Under the pieces are notes generated by a model that worked only from the letters and a program-made list of their open reading frames with translations, ran no database searches and was not told the origin of the DNA. A program made the position numbers and the translations under genes. Shown piece by piece: positions 44,716 to 57,164 of a stretch of DNA of 64,000 nucleotides; within the stretch, counting starts at the first letter, position 1, and each line of letters starts with the position of its first letter. The stretch covers positions 310,001 to 374,000 of the forward strand of contig MCGO01000018.1 of NCBI GenBank assembly GCA_002104985.1, written 5' to 3'. This stretch comes from Rhizoclosmatium globosum. Taxonomy: Eukaryota; Chytridiomycota; Chytridiomycetes; Chytridiales; Chytriomycetaceae.

Positions 44716-47433
44716 ATGCCCCAACCAGTTCTCCACGCAAACTCGCGCCAGGAACTGTGCGAGTACTGTCCCTACTTCAATAGCTACCAGTCGGGTGTTT
44801 ATGCTCAAGACGGGAAATGCCGCGGCTTTCTAATCGACGCTTTCGCAAGCTACGGCGATGTTTTTACCCCTTGGGCCTTTGTCTCACATGCTGGTGGAAA
44901 GGCAAAACCAAAGACTGGCGCGCCTTCGAATGAAAGCTCGGATTTTCGTCTCTCTCAGCAGTTTCAGCTTTCCGAAAGCCAGGACCTCGAAGACCGTTCA
45001 GTAAAGTCTATGAAACTAGCAATGGACGAATCGCGTCCTGTTGTCGTCATTATGGGCTCGTCGTATCCCTTGCTTCCAGCACCATCAAAAAGCTTCTTCC
45101 TGGTAGATTTAATATTTTGGGATTGTACTTGATTCGAGCGTGTTGGGCAACCAAAGAATACTACTCAAACCCCAACGACCAACATCAGCCACCTTCTCGC
45201 AGCTATCATATTCGTTACAAATTTCTGTTTCAATGGATCGCGTCAGAGCATCAGAGCAATTGGTTCCATAATGTACAATACCCAACACCTATCCCTCCTC
45301 CACCAAAGTTTCAATGCCCCACATGTTGCCACGATTCGCTTCATGTATATGTCACAAGAGTATGTCTTAATCATTCATGCCCTGACTTCTTTATGGTTTT
45401 TAACGCCAAAACTCAAGAACGTCAAGAATTCGATATTTCTCAATCAACAGATATTTCCATTTATAGTCCAGATTTTCTTCAACCTTGGATATTGCCTCCC
45501 GAATGCGCATTGATTTCACCTGAATCGTTTCAACTAAGGAATCCGCGTCCTCCTCCGTTCGCAGATTTGACCATACATGAGCACCTGCGGTTACCTTCAG
45601 CATTAGATTGTTTAATGTGCGGCCGCATCAGTTCCCGTGTTTCTTGGAATACCTGGAAGTGCCTTACGAAAGACTGTAACGTAAAGTCTCTTTCGTCAAC
45701 CATACCAAAAACTTATAATTAATCCAGTCCCCTGAAATCTCATACAATTTCAGTACCACCAATCTCTTGAATGAAGCACCCTATGTGCAACAACCAATGG
45801 ACGACTGCGGCCTTCTGTTTAAATCTGAACATTCACGTATTCGCCAAGCCTTTATTGAAACTCTATTCCCCGCTACTTCAGCTTTTTATAAACATAAAAC
45901 GACGGTTTATTATCTTCCCCTCGGAGGGGGGAAAGTATACCATATTCGCAACCCATTCATGGGCAAATCAGGATTCACAATTGCGGACCAGATCTTGGAA
46001 TCTTTTTTGGATGCAAAGCAGCTCCCGTTATCGCGTCGAACGTTTTTAGTACATCAATGTGAGTATAAACATTTTTTCAACTATTAAAACTAACACCACA
46101 CATATCAGTATCGGGGTTTCTCTCGCAACAGTTTTCTTTCAACGTCGGAAAAGCTTATCGATACGCCAGTGACCAACCAGCCTCCCGCTTTGAAGATGCA
46201 CCTTGTCCTGTTCAATCAGCATTCCAGCATCTTCAAAATCTGATTCCCAATCTCCATATCAATGAACTCCTGATTCTTGGATACTTGAAGGGCCAAAAAA
46301 TGAATTTTCACACGGATGATGAGATGGGGCTAGGGCCAACAGTTGTTTCATGGTCGTTTGGGAGCCCTGCGCAAATGTGGTTTAGAGAAAGGCCTGTAAG
46401 TATACGACGGCCAGTGTCAGAGGAAGATGTTAATGTATTGTTGGATCCGTCTTGTATGGTGATGGTAAGCCAACCTGTCGTGCCTCATACCTCTCCAATC
46501 GTCAAACCATCCAAATCAAAGAGAGTTAAATTTGATATTCCTTTGACTCTTTCACCCCCACAAGAGCATACACCTCTATTTTTCCAACCACCACTCTCAC
46601 TTCTCCTTTCAAATTTATCCTTGCCCACCTTACCTTCACTCTCGACACTACTTCCAAATATCTTATCCTCTCTGAAACCTCCCGTTCAAATCTCTCCGCT
46701 CAAACATCCTTTACGACCATCACATTTTCACCCACCTCTTCCCTCCACAACGTTCATCTCAGTATTCCCTCAGCTACCATCAATCCCGCTATCAAGCACA
46801 ATTCTTGTTTCTTGTGTCAACGAAGAAGGTGTTCGAGTGCAATCACCAACTTGGAAGATACAGTCTCCAAAACTGACTTCACCAGTTGGAAAGGAAGAAC
46901 ATTATCAACAGCCGCAGATGATTGAACAGTTGCTACCCCTTCCGAATGATAGTTTTGTGAAACCTGCAAAAAGAAAGATCCCATGGACTGTCACGTCCCC
47001 GCCTCAAACTATGAAGGGGAAGGCAATTGTCGTGCCTAAAAATCCACCAAAGAGGTGGGGTCAGCAAAAGTCTATAAGTAAAGTCGAACCAAAAAAGCAT
47101 GGATATGTACAGGCAACCAGGAGGGCAAATGAAGTGAACAAGCAAGCTGAAGTTAATCGAATAGTTAAAGCGCCTATTCCAACGACGGTTGAGAAACCAT
47201 TTGAATCAAAAGAGAAAGACGGACGAGCACCTCCAAATCGTGTTTGTTTGAAGCTTCTGTTACGGCATGGCGACCTTTTGATCATGGTATGTATTCTCGT
47301 CTTGTTGAATAAATATATTCTAAACCATGGCTTGCTTTTGTAGGATGGGCACAGTGTTCAGAAGTATTACGAGCATTCGATAAGGCCAGTTGATGACTTG
47401 CGTTTCGTTGTGACGGGACGACAAATAAATTAA
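44716..47433 (+). CDS. AlkB-like 2-oxoglutarate/Fe(II) dioxygenase with Cys-rich N-terminus and long insert
   Basis: Exons 44716-45102, 45189-45680, 45728-46058, 46109-47286 and 47344-47433 keep phase and give 825 aa. Two Cys clusters (CPTCCHDSLHVYVTRVCLNH and CLMCGRISS..WKCLTKDC) suggest zinc binding, perhaps to nucleic acid. The dioxygenase core follows: NFHTDDEMGLGP carries the HxD metal motif, WSFGSPAQMWFRE the next strand, and much later RHGDLLIM, DGHSVQKYYEHSI (distal His) and FVVTGR (oxoglutarate-binding Arg). About 250 residues of Pro/Ser-rich sequence separate the two halves of the core, far more than in AlkB homologues. The substrate is unknown; AlkB relatives demethylate nucleic acids or proteins. 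Confidence 0.82.
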
Positions 47434-47592
47434 GCAATTATTAATGATTTGATTTTGATTTACTTTTGAATAGTGTCCACTTCTCAGACACGAAACTAAA
47501 TAAGTGGTAGATGAGAACGAAAAAGAAGATGAACGAAAACCACAACCCATTCCATTTTTGAACCCTCATCTATCCCGATATTATCACAATTT

Positions 47593-48890
47593 TCACATCC
47601 GCCCAAAGTACTCTGTAAGCCACTGAGCAACAGTGAAAGAGAAAGCAACCTTTGGTCCACTGGCAATCATCTTTGGCACAACACCCTTTGTCAAAGCCCA
47701 CAATCCTTCGTTCTTGACCAAAACCTTCAGTAATTCAATTCCACTGATTCTACCGGCATCAATCGAAGTTGCCTGCATGCGCACCTTGATGACATCAAAT
47801 GGAGCAGCAACAGCAATACTTGAAAAGGCGCCAGCAAGTGACGCAACAAACAATTGCGAAACAGTAGCTGGAGCAGCACCTGGAGCCCCCAACTTGAAGA
47901 TATCCTCCTTCACAAATGTTGACGCACCAAACAATGCAAACAACCCAATACTGTTCCTCGCCGCCGTCCAAGTCGCTCCACGATACAACCCAGCCAACAG
48001 GAACGGACTCTGACGAGCCATCGCTCTAGCATTCGTGGTAATAGAGTTTTGCTGAATCGCAGTGTGAAGCCCTGATAACGGTTTTGTTGAGGTACTGTAT
48101 GCTTTGTTGTTGACTGGACCCGGCGTTGGAGTGGCAGGTGCGATAGGTTTTGACGACATGAATTGAACACCGGTTTGACGTTTCACTTTCAGAGCGTCAA
48201 GGGGGAGGAGGATGACTTCGAATGTTCCAATGAAGATACCAGAGGTTCCGGAAATCATTGTCTTGGCCCATCGGTCGCCAAATTGTTCCTTGTAGAAGGG
48301 GAGGTACTTTTCTTTGATGTAATCGTTGACGATTGGGTGGGATCCGAATTGAAGGGCTCTGTAATTGAGAGGGGGTTTTAAGTTTCGAGTTATTGAAAGG
48401 AGAGAGAGGGAGTTTGAAGTATTCGTGAGGTATGATCAGTGGCAAAGATGTGGCCATGAGTCCATCTAATAGACTCCAATTTGAAGATGATAGCAAGCAG
48501 GTTTGAAGCAGATGCATCTAGCATCCCAATATACACGCAAGTCCTTCCATCGCAGATTAAATGCTCACCTTTGAAGCATTTTGTATCCCACTGCATATCC
48601 AAAGGCTCTATACAGACTTCCAACCTTCTTCACAAGGCTTTGGTTGGCTGCCTCCTTAAACACAACTTTGGCGAATCCACCAGGTTCATTTGCCCATCCT
48701 CTATGGTTAATTAACCGTTCTATTTGAGATTGGTCAGTGCCAGGAAGTGTTTCATCAGTGACAGGCAGCAAGACTTACTGGCAGCAGTATCTAATGGATG
48801 GAACATGAACAATTCAAGGAAACCAGCGACTCCTGCGCCAATAACTCCCTTGGATGCCTTTGATCCGGTGGATTCGTGATGCAGGCCCAT
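47593..48890 (-). CDS. GGC1: Mitochondrial GTP/GDP carrier
   Basis: Three exons (48890-48779, 48719-48569, 48358-47593) give 342 aa. It is a mitochondrial carrier with the family-specific first repeat HPLDTAAKRLINHRGW and GYAVGYKMLQRALQFGSHP, the second repeat LLPLDALKVKRQT and the third APFDVIKVRMQAT, followed by LYRGATWTAARNSIGLFALFG and GPKVAFSFTVAQWL. These match the yeast GTP/GDP exchanger, which supplies GTP to the matrix and affects iron balance. A ~45-residue Ser/Thr/Pro insert after KRQT is not usual in yeast. The 210-nt second intron is the longest in this gene. The start at 48890 is followed at once by the first membrane repeat. Confidence 0.92.
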
Positions 48891-49189
48891 ATCAAAGTGT
48901 GAAACAGGTGTGGGAACAAGAAAGGAAAGAAAAATTGGGTCAGGGACACAATCTCGGGCACACCCGGAAAGAACGTAATATTCAGAGAAATAGAGAGGCC
49001 TTTGTTGAGACTCAGACAGATATGTTGCTGATACAATAAAAATAATGTTGTCAGTATTTTCCATGCAATGAACATGTGAAATCTCACTCCTCCCTTGGCT
49101 ATTTCTTGAGGTTCTCCCTACATTCTTTGTTTGTTCTACCAGCAGTTCTAGGTTTCCATCGATTATTTTATTTTCACTGCAAATTCGAG

Positions 49190-52100
49190 ATGGAGAGTGC
49201 AGAACAAGTGGAGGCCGACTTCCTTGCCATGCTTGTGAGTGTGTGCATTCACCAGTGATTCCTGGCATGTATTCTGAATACTAATGATTGAGAGCAGAAG
49301 CAGCAGGGCCTTGACCGAGACCCCAAGTTGCTCATGCTACCACTTGAAACGAAGCAACTGATGCTCAAGCAGAACCGCCGCCTGTCAATCCGCGGTGCCG
49401 GTGTTCCGCCCGGCCAAACGTCGCGGCCCGGAACGCCAAGTGGAAGCGGCAATCCGTATGCACAGCCAGCGGGTGGTGGTGGTGGTGGAGGCAAAGGCAT
49501 CCTGAGCTACTTCAACCGAGGAAACTCGAGGAAGGACGCTCCATCGCCAACGCCGTTCTCCGTCTACGATCGCCCTTCATCGCCAGCTCCGCCTCAGGTC
49601 CCTGGCATCACTTCTCCCACCTACTACCGCCCACCTGAAAGGGATCAACTGCGGCAGAACTCCCAAAGCCATATTACTGACCAACTCCATTCAAAGTTCG
49701 AAGCTGTCTTGGTACGTTCCAAGTGAATGCTCCATTACATATCTTATATTTCATTGGCAGGACTCCTTGAATGTATCTGGAAAGACGAGACAGGACGTGT
49801 TGACTATGTTCTCAAACACAAATATTGATAACAAGAAGGCTATCCTTGACAAGTACGCTAAAACTGTCTTTTCGGGAGTGTCAATGCCAAGTTCAGGCCC
49901 ACGGGCTACCTCTCCTGGCCGTGTTTCCACTCCAGGTGGAATGGTTGGCCAGCCTTCTGGATACACAAGCCCTACAACCTATTCAAACCCTGTTACTCCT
50001 CCAACTATTGCTGAAGTAGAAGATAGGTTGGAAGGATATGAATGGGTTGACCGTTTGCGCGGTGATGATCTTGACAAACAGTTTGAGAAAGTCCTGGTAT
50101 GTTATCCAACGCTCTATCTATTCTACTAACTTACGAATGAGGTTGGAATGCGCTTCTCGGGATATACCAAAACGAGTGTGATGAATTCAACCCAGCCCCA
50201 TGGAAAACGGGTGATGATCAAGCAATTCTATGCAAAAAACAATCTCCCGCCGCCTACTGACCTTCCTGAACCCACGGCCCGTCCCACTTCTCCAGCGCCA
50301 AGTCGGCAGAGTACTCTGGAAGCTGATCGTGTGGAGGATACCAGGTCCCCAAAGACTGTGGAGGCCTTTGTGGTGCAACTCATGGACAGGTATTCTCATT
50401 TTCATCAGATGCAACAAATCGCTGAAAAGCATTCTTAGTTCCACTTCCTCAAAGGCGTTATTCCTTCTCTTGTCTAACCTCCGAGTCCAATTGAACCTTA
50501 CTGCATCGCCCACGTTTGTGCAGGGCTTCGCATCCACCAAAGTTTTTGTTCCTTCTGCAAACAATAAGTTCACTGGTCTTGAGGCTCTTCAGCATATCCT
50601 CGCCCGTCTCAGAGATGGGTCAACAGCGTCAACTGTGAAGTGGACACGAACAAATAGATACGCCGACAATTCCAACGTCCGAGCAGATGAAATTCGATTA
50701 CAAATTCTCGAATGCTTGTCTGTTTTTGAAGCAAGTGATGTAATCAATACCAAGGATCTTGTCATGGAGGTTATGCAACTGGTAACATCTATGGATGGAA
50801 GGAATTTAGTGGAGAACTTGAAGATGCGTTCGCATGCTGCAGAACTGGGCTCGCACATTTGTTTGGAAGGGGATGAAGGATTCACTCAAGTCCGACAAGC
50901 TCTCAACTCAACCGGTATTGTTTCACTTGTTAGTTCGCTTGTGGATCCTTTCAAAAAGACGGCTGATGGAATCGAGGCTGTACCACTCTCAGATCCTGTG
51001 TTGGACGGACCTCATGGAGAATTGGACGCATCGGGTGTTTGGCAGTTCAGAACTCAGATTTTGGAGTTTATCATTGCGTTTGTTGGCTCAAACGATGATC
51101 TTTCTGGACGTATGAAGCTTCGCAGATCGCTTGACAGTGCTAGACTATCTACTGCGTTGGATGGTCTAGTTGCATTGGTCAAAGCAGCTGCTGGGGATAT
51201 CTCGTCAGAAGAACTTGAACACTTCTTAGAGTGTGTCCAGTTATACGAAGAGGTACGATTGGATGACTTGGCTGAATTGCGTGAAGAGGAAAATATACGG
51301 GAAAGCTCGAGGTTTGGGAAATACCTTTTTCGTTAGCCTTATATTAATGTTGCATATAGACCTGTCCAAGATATTGTCAACAGCATCGTCCAGAATCTTT
51401 CCTCTCTTTCTACTGAATCGACAATGACCGGAACTCTCATCTTACAGCATATTGATGCCCTTATCCATCAGTCAGTGACTTCACAGAATGCAGAAGCTTT
51501 GATATTGTCTGAGCGATTGAATTATGTTGTATCTAGTTCAACTCAAGGGACTGCCCCGTTGGAATGGCAAACTACTACTCGTGCACTTATTTCCGCCATT
51601 GAATCTGTTAGTGGTCTCTCCATTGGTCAAAGTCAGCTGTCAATTCCTGACATGGAGAACCAATACAAGAAGCTTTTGCAAGAAAATGATGACTTGAAGG
51701 TCAAGCTCACCCTTTCGAAGTCCGCAGAAGAAGAACGCAGACAAGAAGTTGCTGATCTGCTTGAGAGTATCTCTCGTGGTGAACATTCCTCTCAACCACC
51801 CCCATGCGTCGAAAGCGATTCTTCAAAAGATGATGAATTACGGAGGTTGAGGGATCTCGTTGGAACGTTGGCTCGTGAGCGAGATGAAGCGCTGAGATTA
51901 TTGGAGAGGGACGAGGGTGCAAAAAAGGAACCACATGTCACCGACCTTGATACTTTGGTACACACAAATTCTGTCATGACGCCATTGCCAAAGCTTGAAA
52001 TTCCTGGCTCTATTCCCCTCAAGGTTTGTGTGTTTTTTGTTGTTGTTTTTTTGAGATTTCACTAAGTTCTCTCACCAACAGACGTTTGAATGGTCCAAAG

Positions 52101-53653
52101 TCCAACCAAAGAACATCAACTCCAGTATTTGGAAAGATGTTGTCGACGAAGCTTATGTTGCCCCAAATTCATTTGCTAGTACACTTTTAGATGACAAGGA
52201 GCTTTCATCATTCCCTCAACTCTTTGCGAAGCCAGAGGATAACTCAGGACCCATTCAACTTACACCTCTCTCCAAGAAAGTCATGCTTCTCGAGAAGAAT
52301 CGGGCCCAACATATCGAGATTCTTCTTGCATCGCTTCGTGGACCAGACTATGCTCGTCTCACTCGTCAACAAATCCGAGACGGCATTTTAAAAATGACTC
52401 CTGAAATCCTGACTTTGGACAACTTGACTATTCTCATTCAAATTGTTCCAACGGAAGCTGAAATGGACATGATTAATGCATTTAAAGGCGATCCCAACTC
52501 TCTTGCCAACGGAGAGAGATTTATTCGTGAGATTGGATCAATCCCACGTCTCAAGAACCGATTAGAGTCCATTATTTTCCAGAAGCGCTTGCAGGAGGAA
52601 GTTGTTGAAATCAAGTCAGATTTGAATTGTGTTTCAAAAGCAGTGCAGGCTTTGATGAGTTCGGGCAAATTCAAAAAGATTTTGGAAGCTGTGTTGGTTA
52701 TTGGAAACTACGTCAACAACAATACGTTCCGTGGAAGTGCGTATGGATTTGAAATGTCCTCATTGCTAAAGCTTAAAGAGACGAAGGCTATGGAGGGAAG
52801 CGCTTTGAAGGATCGAGCACCTACTCTTTTACACTACTTGGCGAGACGTTTGGAGGAGACGGACGAAGAGCTTTTGGATTTGAAGTCTGAGATTGGACCG
52901 GTGGAACTTGCGTCTCGTGTTGCGATTGAGGTTTTACTTGAATCAGTGGAAGAACTGCGGGCAGGTTTCAATGACGTCAAGAGTGAGATTTCAGTTGTGG
53001 AACAGTTGGGACAGACTTCAGCAGATGCACAATTCCTAGCCTGCATGCGTGAGTTTGTTGCCAAGAATGAGTCCATGATGAAGCAGCTTTCTGAACTGGC
53101 AGATGGAGTGGAAAGGGATTTGCATACAATGTTGGTGTACTTTGGTCAAGAGCACAAGGCAGATTCAAATGACGCCGCTGCTGCCGAAGAGCTTTTCAAG
53201 ACTGTATGGGCATTTGAAGAAATGCTGGTGAAGGCTGACAAGGATAACCACGTTGCTGATGAGAGGGCGCTTAAGAATAACAAGTTGGACAATCCATATT
53301 CGCGTCGACCTCCATTGACACCGTTGCAACAAGCTGTGAACAAGAAAAAGGCACAATTGAAGGCAGTTGAAGGATTGGAGTCCTTCTCTAAGCGCGGAAT
53401 GACTGTAAGGAAAGGGAAGCGGCCTCCAGTCTATGTCCCTGAAGCAGAAGATGAAGCTGCTGCGTCACAGCCAGTTCCGACAATCACAGACTCTTCCATC
53501 TCGACCTTGAAGCAAACACTCAAGTCAAGGAAGACTTTGCGTCGTATAACGAAGCATGTCAGTGTTGCAAATGCATTGGGACGACGTGACTTTGGTGGAG
53601 AGATTGTCCGGGAAGGAATTGACCAAGTATTATCGAATTATGCGACGGAGTAA
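49190..53653 (+). CDS. Formin (GBD/FH3 and FH2 domains), 1393 aa
   Basis: Actin-nucleating protein, regulated by Rho GTPases in relatives. Exons: 49190-49234, 49298-49711, 49761-50096, 50142-50389, 50409-51311, 51360-52023 and 52082-53653. The GTPase-binding region includes KLLMLPLETKQLMLKQNRR. The FH3 part starts VEAFVVQLMDR and continues through CNKSLKSILSSTSSKALFLL. A coiled coil (NQYKKLLQENDDLKVKL) follows. FH2 runs from FEWSKVQPKNINSSIWKDV to the C-terminus, with KILEAVLVIGNYVNN as signature. A basic tail (KSRKTLRRITKH) may be autoregulatory. No proline-rich FH1 precedes FH2. The junction 50389/50409 needs a 19-nt intron or a frame error. It is divergent from GGC1. Confidence 0.9.
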
Positions 53654-53690
53654 GATGTTTCATAAAGTTGTTTTTTGTTGTAGTTTTTTG

Positions 53691-55730
53691 ATGGGAGTTT
53701 TCGGACTGTGGCCTCTTCTGTCCGAGGAAACACGACGAGTTGAAGCGCTCGAGGCGCTGTCCGCCTTCTACGGCGCCACGTACAACTTCAGCGGAATCGC
53801 CGTCGGAGTTGATGCGTCAGTGTGGCTGCACTCGTCGCTGCCACTGACGATGCGCTTCACCGCCTTTTCAGAGCACTCGACGGCCGTGTCGCAGCCCGTG
53901 ACCCCGCACATTGTCCAGGCCCGGACCCTTCTTTCTCGATGTCTCAAACTCGTTGGCGCCGGCGTCGTTCCCGTCTTCTGCTTCGACTTTAACCAGTCAG
54001 ATCCACGCTTCGAGGCTGCCGTCGCTGCAACCCGGACAAATAGAACTATCAAAGCAGAATTTGCTCGTTTGCTCGAAATACTGCGTATCCCGTGGTTTGT
54101 GGCGAACAAGGGTGTGACTGCTGAAGCTGAGTTGGCGCGTTTAAACGCACTGGGAATTATTGATGCCGTTATGACCGATGATGGAGATGCATTCTTGTTT
54201 GGTGCAAAGACGGTAAGCTGGGTCTCTAAACTTGTGTTTTCTAAATCCGCTTGAAAGATCATTCGTAACTGGAGCGGTGCGACAAAAGACCATCAAGATA
54301 AAGAAGCTGCAATGCAAGCGAAACGGAAATTTGGGAGCCAAGATTCTTCGAATTGGGACTCATTTATTCAAGGAGGTGGGGTAAAGTGGGGTCAACAAGA
54401 TGACGATGACGACGGAGAACAAGTGGGAACGCCATCGAAAAGTAGGAAATCAAAAGCATCGAAAGGTGTGGGAACGGGAATGGGCAAGGAGTATGTTGCA
54501 ATCTACGATATTGATAACATTATCCGGAAATGTGGCTGGAATCAAAACTCTTTGATCATTATGGCCATGATTGGAGGTGCAGATAATGCTCCTGGAATCC
54601 CTGGGATTGGACTTGAGCCTGCTAGCAGACTTTGCACAGTCAGTGCGGGAATAGCTGACAAAATAGTCCCTGCTGCACTTTCAAATGATACCGAGACATT
54701 GCGACGACTACTATTCATATTATTTGATGAATTCAACACCAACTCCATGGGATTACTTGCGCAAAAGCGACCCAGTGCTGTTAAAAATATGGAAACCCTC
54801 ATTCAACAAGTATGCAACCAATGGCCTCGATTAATTCGCGATTACGCCGTCCCTCCCACCAAAGTAGATTCTCCAGATAGCCAGAATTTAATAAGGCAAC
54901 TGAAGCTATATACGAGTGGTTGGTGGAAAAGAGAGTACAACCCCGACGTTGCAGCTCTTGTGGAATGGTATGCTCGAAATATGGACGATACAACTGAATA
55001 CGCATACAATCGCGTATGTTCCTACGTTATACCTTATCTGCGGATACGTGCACTCCGAATCATTGCCTTCAAGAATGACGAGTCGTTTGAAGATACTGGC
55101 TTTGATGAACCTCCCTGCACACCTGTAAAATTCAAGAACAAGTACATTGACAGAATTCTTCGAGAAGGACCCTCTAAATTTGGTGTGGACCAAGTCGAAA
55201 TTGTTTGGACAAACTGGGCAATGTCATTATTTGTGCCTGAATATTCGTTTGTCCCTGGGAGTGTCACGAAAGGACAATTGGAACGTGCAATGATGGGAGA
55301 CGAAGAAAAGGAGCAAGAAGATTGGGCGGCTTTAGAGTTGGACAAATCAATGGCAAAATACAAGCAAGTTTGGTTGGATGTTGAGTTGGTGTATGCGGTA
55401 GCTCCAAATGTGCTTGCAACTTGGTATAAAGTTGGAAGTGGGAAACAACGGACACCTACTTCGAAAACCCCGTCATTAGTCGCATATCGTCCAACAGAAG
55501 CTGTTGGGCGAGTTGGTGGTTTGACAAGAACTGTTGAGCTGGGTTCTGAAACGCCTTCGAGGAAACGACCGCGTTACAACCCTCCATTACAAAATCCTGT
55601 GAATGGAAATCAACCATCATCGGCGATGAGAAGTGAGGCGACTGAAGTCATCAGCTTGATATCAGACGACGAAGCTGATAACGATAATGAGTTGGCAAGG
55701 GTGTTGAATGCCTCAAGACATGACTATTAA
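53691..55730 (+). CDS. YEN1: Holliday-junction resolvase, XPG/Rad2 family (YEN1/GEN1)
   Basis: Exons 53691-54212 and 54258-55730 give 664 aa. The N-domain starts MGVFGLWPLLSEETRR, with VGVDASVWLH as the first acidic motif. The I-domain has GVTAEAELARLNALGIIDAV and MTDDGDAFLFGA with the metal-binding acids. The helix-hairpin region follows as LIIMAMIGGADNAPGIPGIG, typical of GEN1/Yen1 rather than FEN1 or EXO1. There is a basic/serine-rich loop before it (SKSRKSKASKG), and an acidic SIM-like VISLISDDEAD near the C-terminus, as in some SUMO-regulated resolvases. It starts 37 bp after the formin stop on the same strand. Confidence 0.9.
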
Positions 55731-55795
55731 ATTCACTTTTCAGCACTTCACTACTGTATCATTATTGTTTATTCCCTTATACTTTCATAATTGAA

Positions 55796-56974
55796 TCAAA
55801 AGTCATCAGTGTCAGAATCTTGTGGAATCGGACCAGGTCTTGAAGGCCATGCACCACAGGTCTTGCAAAAGTATTGGTCTGGACGATCCAACTGAAAGCC
55901 ACACTTTGCGCATGGGTCTGAGCCAAATCGGGGGATGGGAGAAGACCAAGAATAAGTGGACGCGTTCTTGTTGTGAGCAAACAGTTCTTGATCAACTTCG
56001 TTTTTGGTGGCGGATTCAGCGGAAGTTGAGGCGGGACCAGAGGGCGTTGAAGAAACAACACAGTATTGAGACTCAAAGACACGAAAGTAGCACAAATGCT
56101 CGGCATCACGAATAACAATGCCGTATTTGTTGTAAATATCGTCAATATCGCGTTTGAGAGCATCTGCGTCGGTAGCATCGACAAAGTCTTTTCCCAAAGG
56201 AGTAGTACCAGCACCAGTTTCGAGCGGAATCTTTCTACGCCAACGAGAATACGCTTCCGGGAACGCTTCTCTGAGAACCAGTTTTCCGTGAATAAGGGAA
56301 GGATCAGCAGGATCCGGACCAACAAGATCAGCTTTTTTGCACATGAGGGCCGCCTTTACAACCTTTGGATGCAAGAAGGGCTGAATGACAGTAATGCCGT
56401 GAGGAGCGGCAAGCGGACCAGCAGCAAAAGAGTAGTTTCCGGCGATTCTGCGGATCCACTTTCTCATACGAATGTCCGGCAGACCAAGCAGGAAGTTGTA
56501 TCCGGCAAACAGTTCGTCTGCGCCGTCGCCGGTGACCAGCACTCTGACGCCGTTCTTTGCGGCCAAGTCGATGGCACCGGCAAGCGCCACGCCGCCGCGC
56601 AGTTCCATCGGATCAAACGAATGCAGGCGACGCACACACGCGGCCAGGTGCGGCGACTCAGGCGCAACGAGGGTCCGCGCATCCGCCACGTCGAACACGT
56701 CCAACGCGAGGCCTTCGACTGACCCAATCGCACTCGAATACTCCCAGTCCGGCGGTGCACTTCCCACCTTGATTGTCACGGCTCGCGTGAATGGAACCCC
56801 GACAATGCGCGCGGCTGATGCCACAATCGATGTGTCAAGCCCGCCTGAGAGAAGCAGGGCTGTCTCGCTCGCTTTTCGGCCCGCAAGAAGCTCAGTCATG
56901 GCTTCAAGAATTGCCGCGCGAACAGTGGGGGCAAGCCGCGATGCTGAAAAGTGAGGGTCGTCAACTGTTGCCAT
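55796..56974 (-). CDS. Stand-alone asparagine-synthetase-like PP-loop protein with zinc ribbon
   Basis: 392 aa, no intron. The ATP-pyrophosphatase loop is LLSGGLDTSIVA near residue 42. Further asparagine-synthetase motifs are VLVTGDGADELFAGY (~175) and the later EAFPEAYSRWRRKIPLETGAG. The N-terminal glutaminase domain of normal asparagine synthetases is missing, so it may use free ammonia or act on another carboxylate. The last ~35 residues form a zinc ribbon (CAKCGFQLDRPDQYFCKTCG). The first two thirds are GC-rich at third positions (GCCGGC-type words), unlike the neighbouring genes. No-intron structure, composition and domain layout would fit acquisition from a prokaryote, but that is inference. 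Confidence 0.82.
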   Translation of the reverse strand: MATVDDPHFSASRLAPTVRAAILEAMTELLAGRKASETALLLSGGLDTSIVASAARIVGVPFTRAVTIKVGSAPPDWEYSSAIGSVEGLALDVFDVADARTLVAPESPHLAACVRRLHSFDPMELRGGVALAGAIDLAAKNGVRVLVTGDGADELFAGYNFLLGLPDIRMRKWIRRIAGNYSFAAGPLAAPHGITVIQPFLHPKVVKAALMCKKADLVGPDPADPSLIHGKLVLREAFPEAYSRWRRKIPLETGAGTTPLGKDFVDATDADALKRDIDDIYNKYGIVIRDAEHLCYFRVFESQYCVVSSTPSGPASTSAESATKNEVDQELFAHNKNASTYSWSSPIPRFGSDPCAKCGFQLDRPDQYFCKTCGAWPSRPGPIPQDSDTDDF

Positions 56975-57164
56975 TTTGTGACAGCTTTTGGGGTCAATCA
57001 GAGAGATTCAAGACAAACAATCAAATGGGTTACTTTATTAGTATTAAAACTTCAAATTACTCCACGTATCTTGTATGCATCGATAAATTATTATCTGAGG
57101 ATCAACCAGTTGGCACCGTATAAATCCATGAGCAAAACGCATTCATCACTCCCCACACGCGGCT

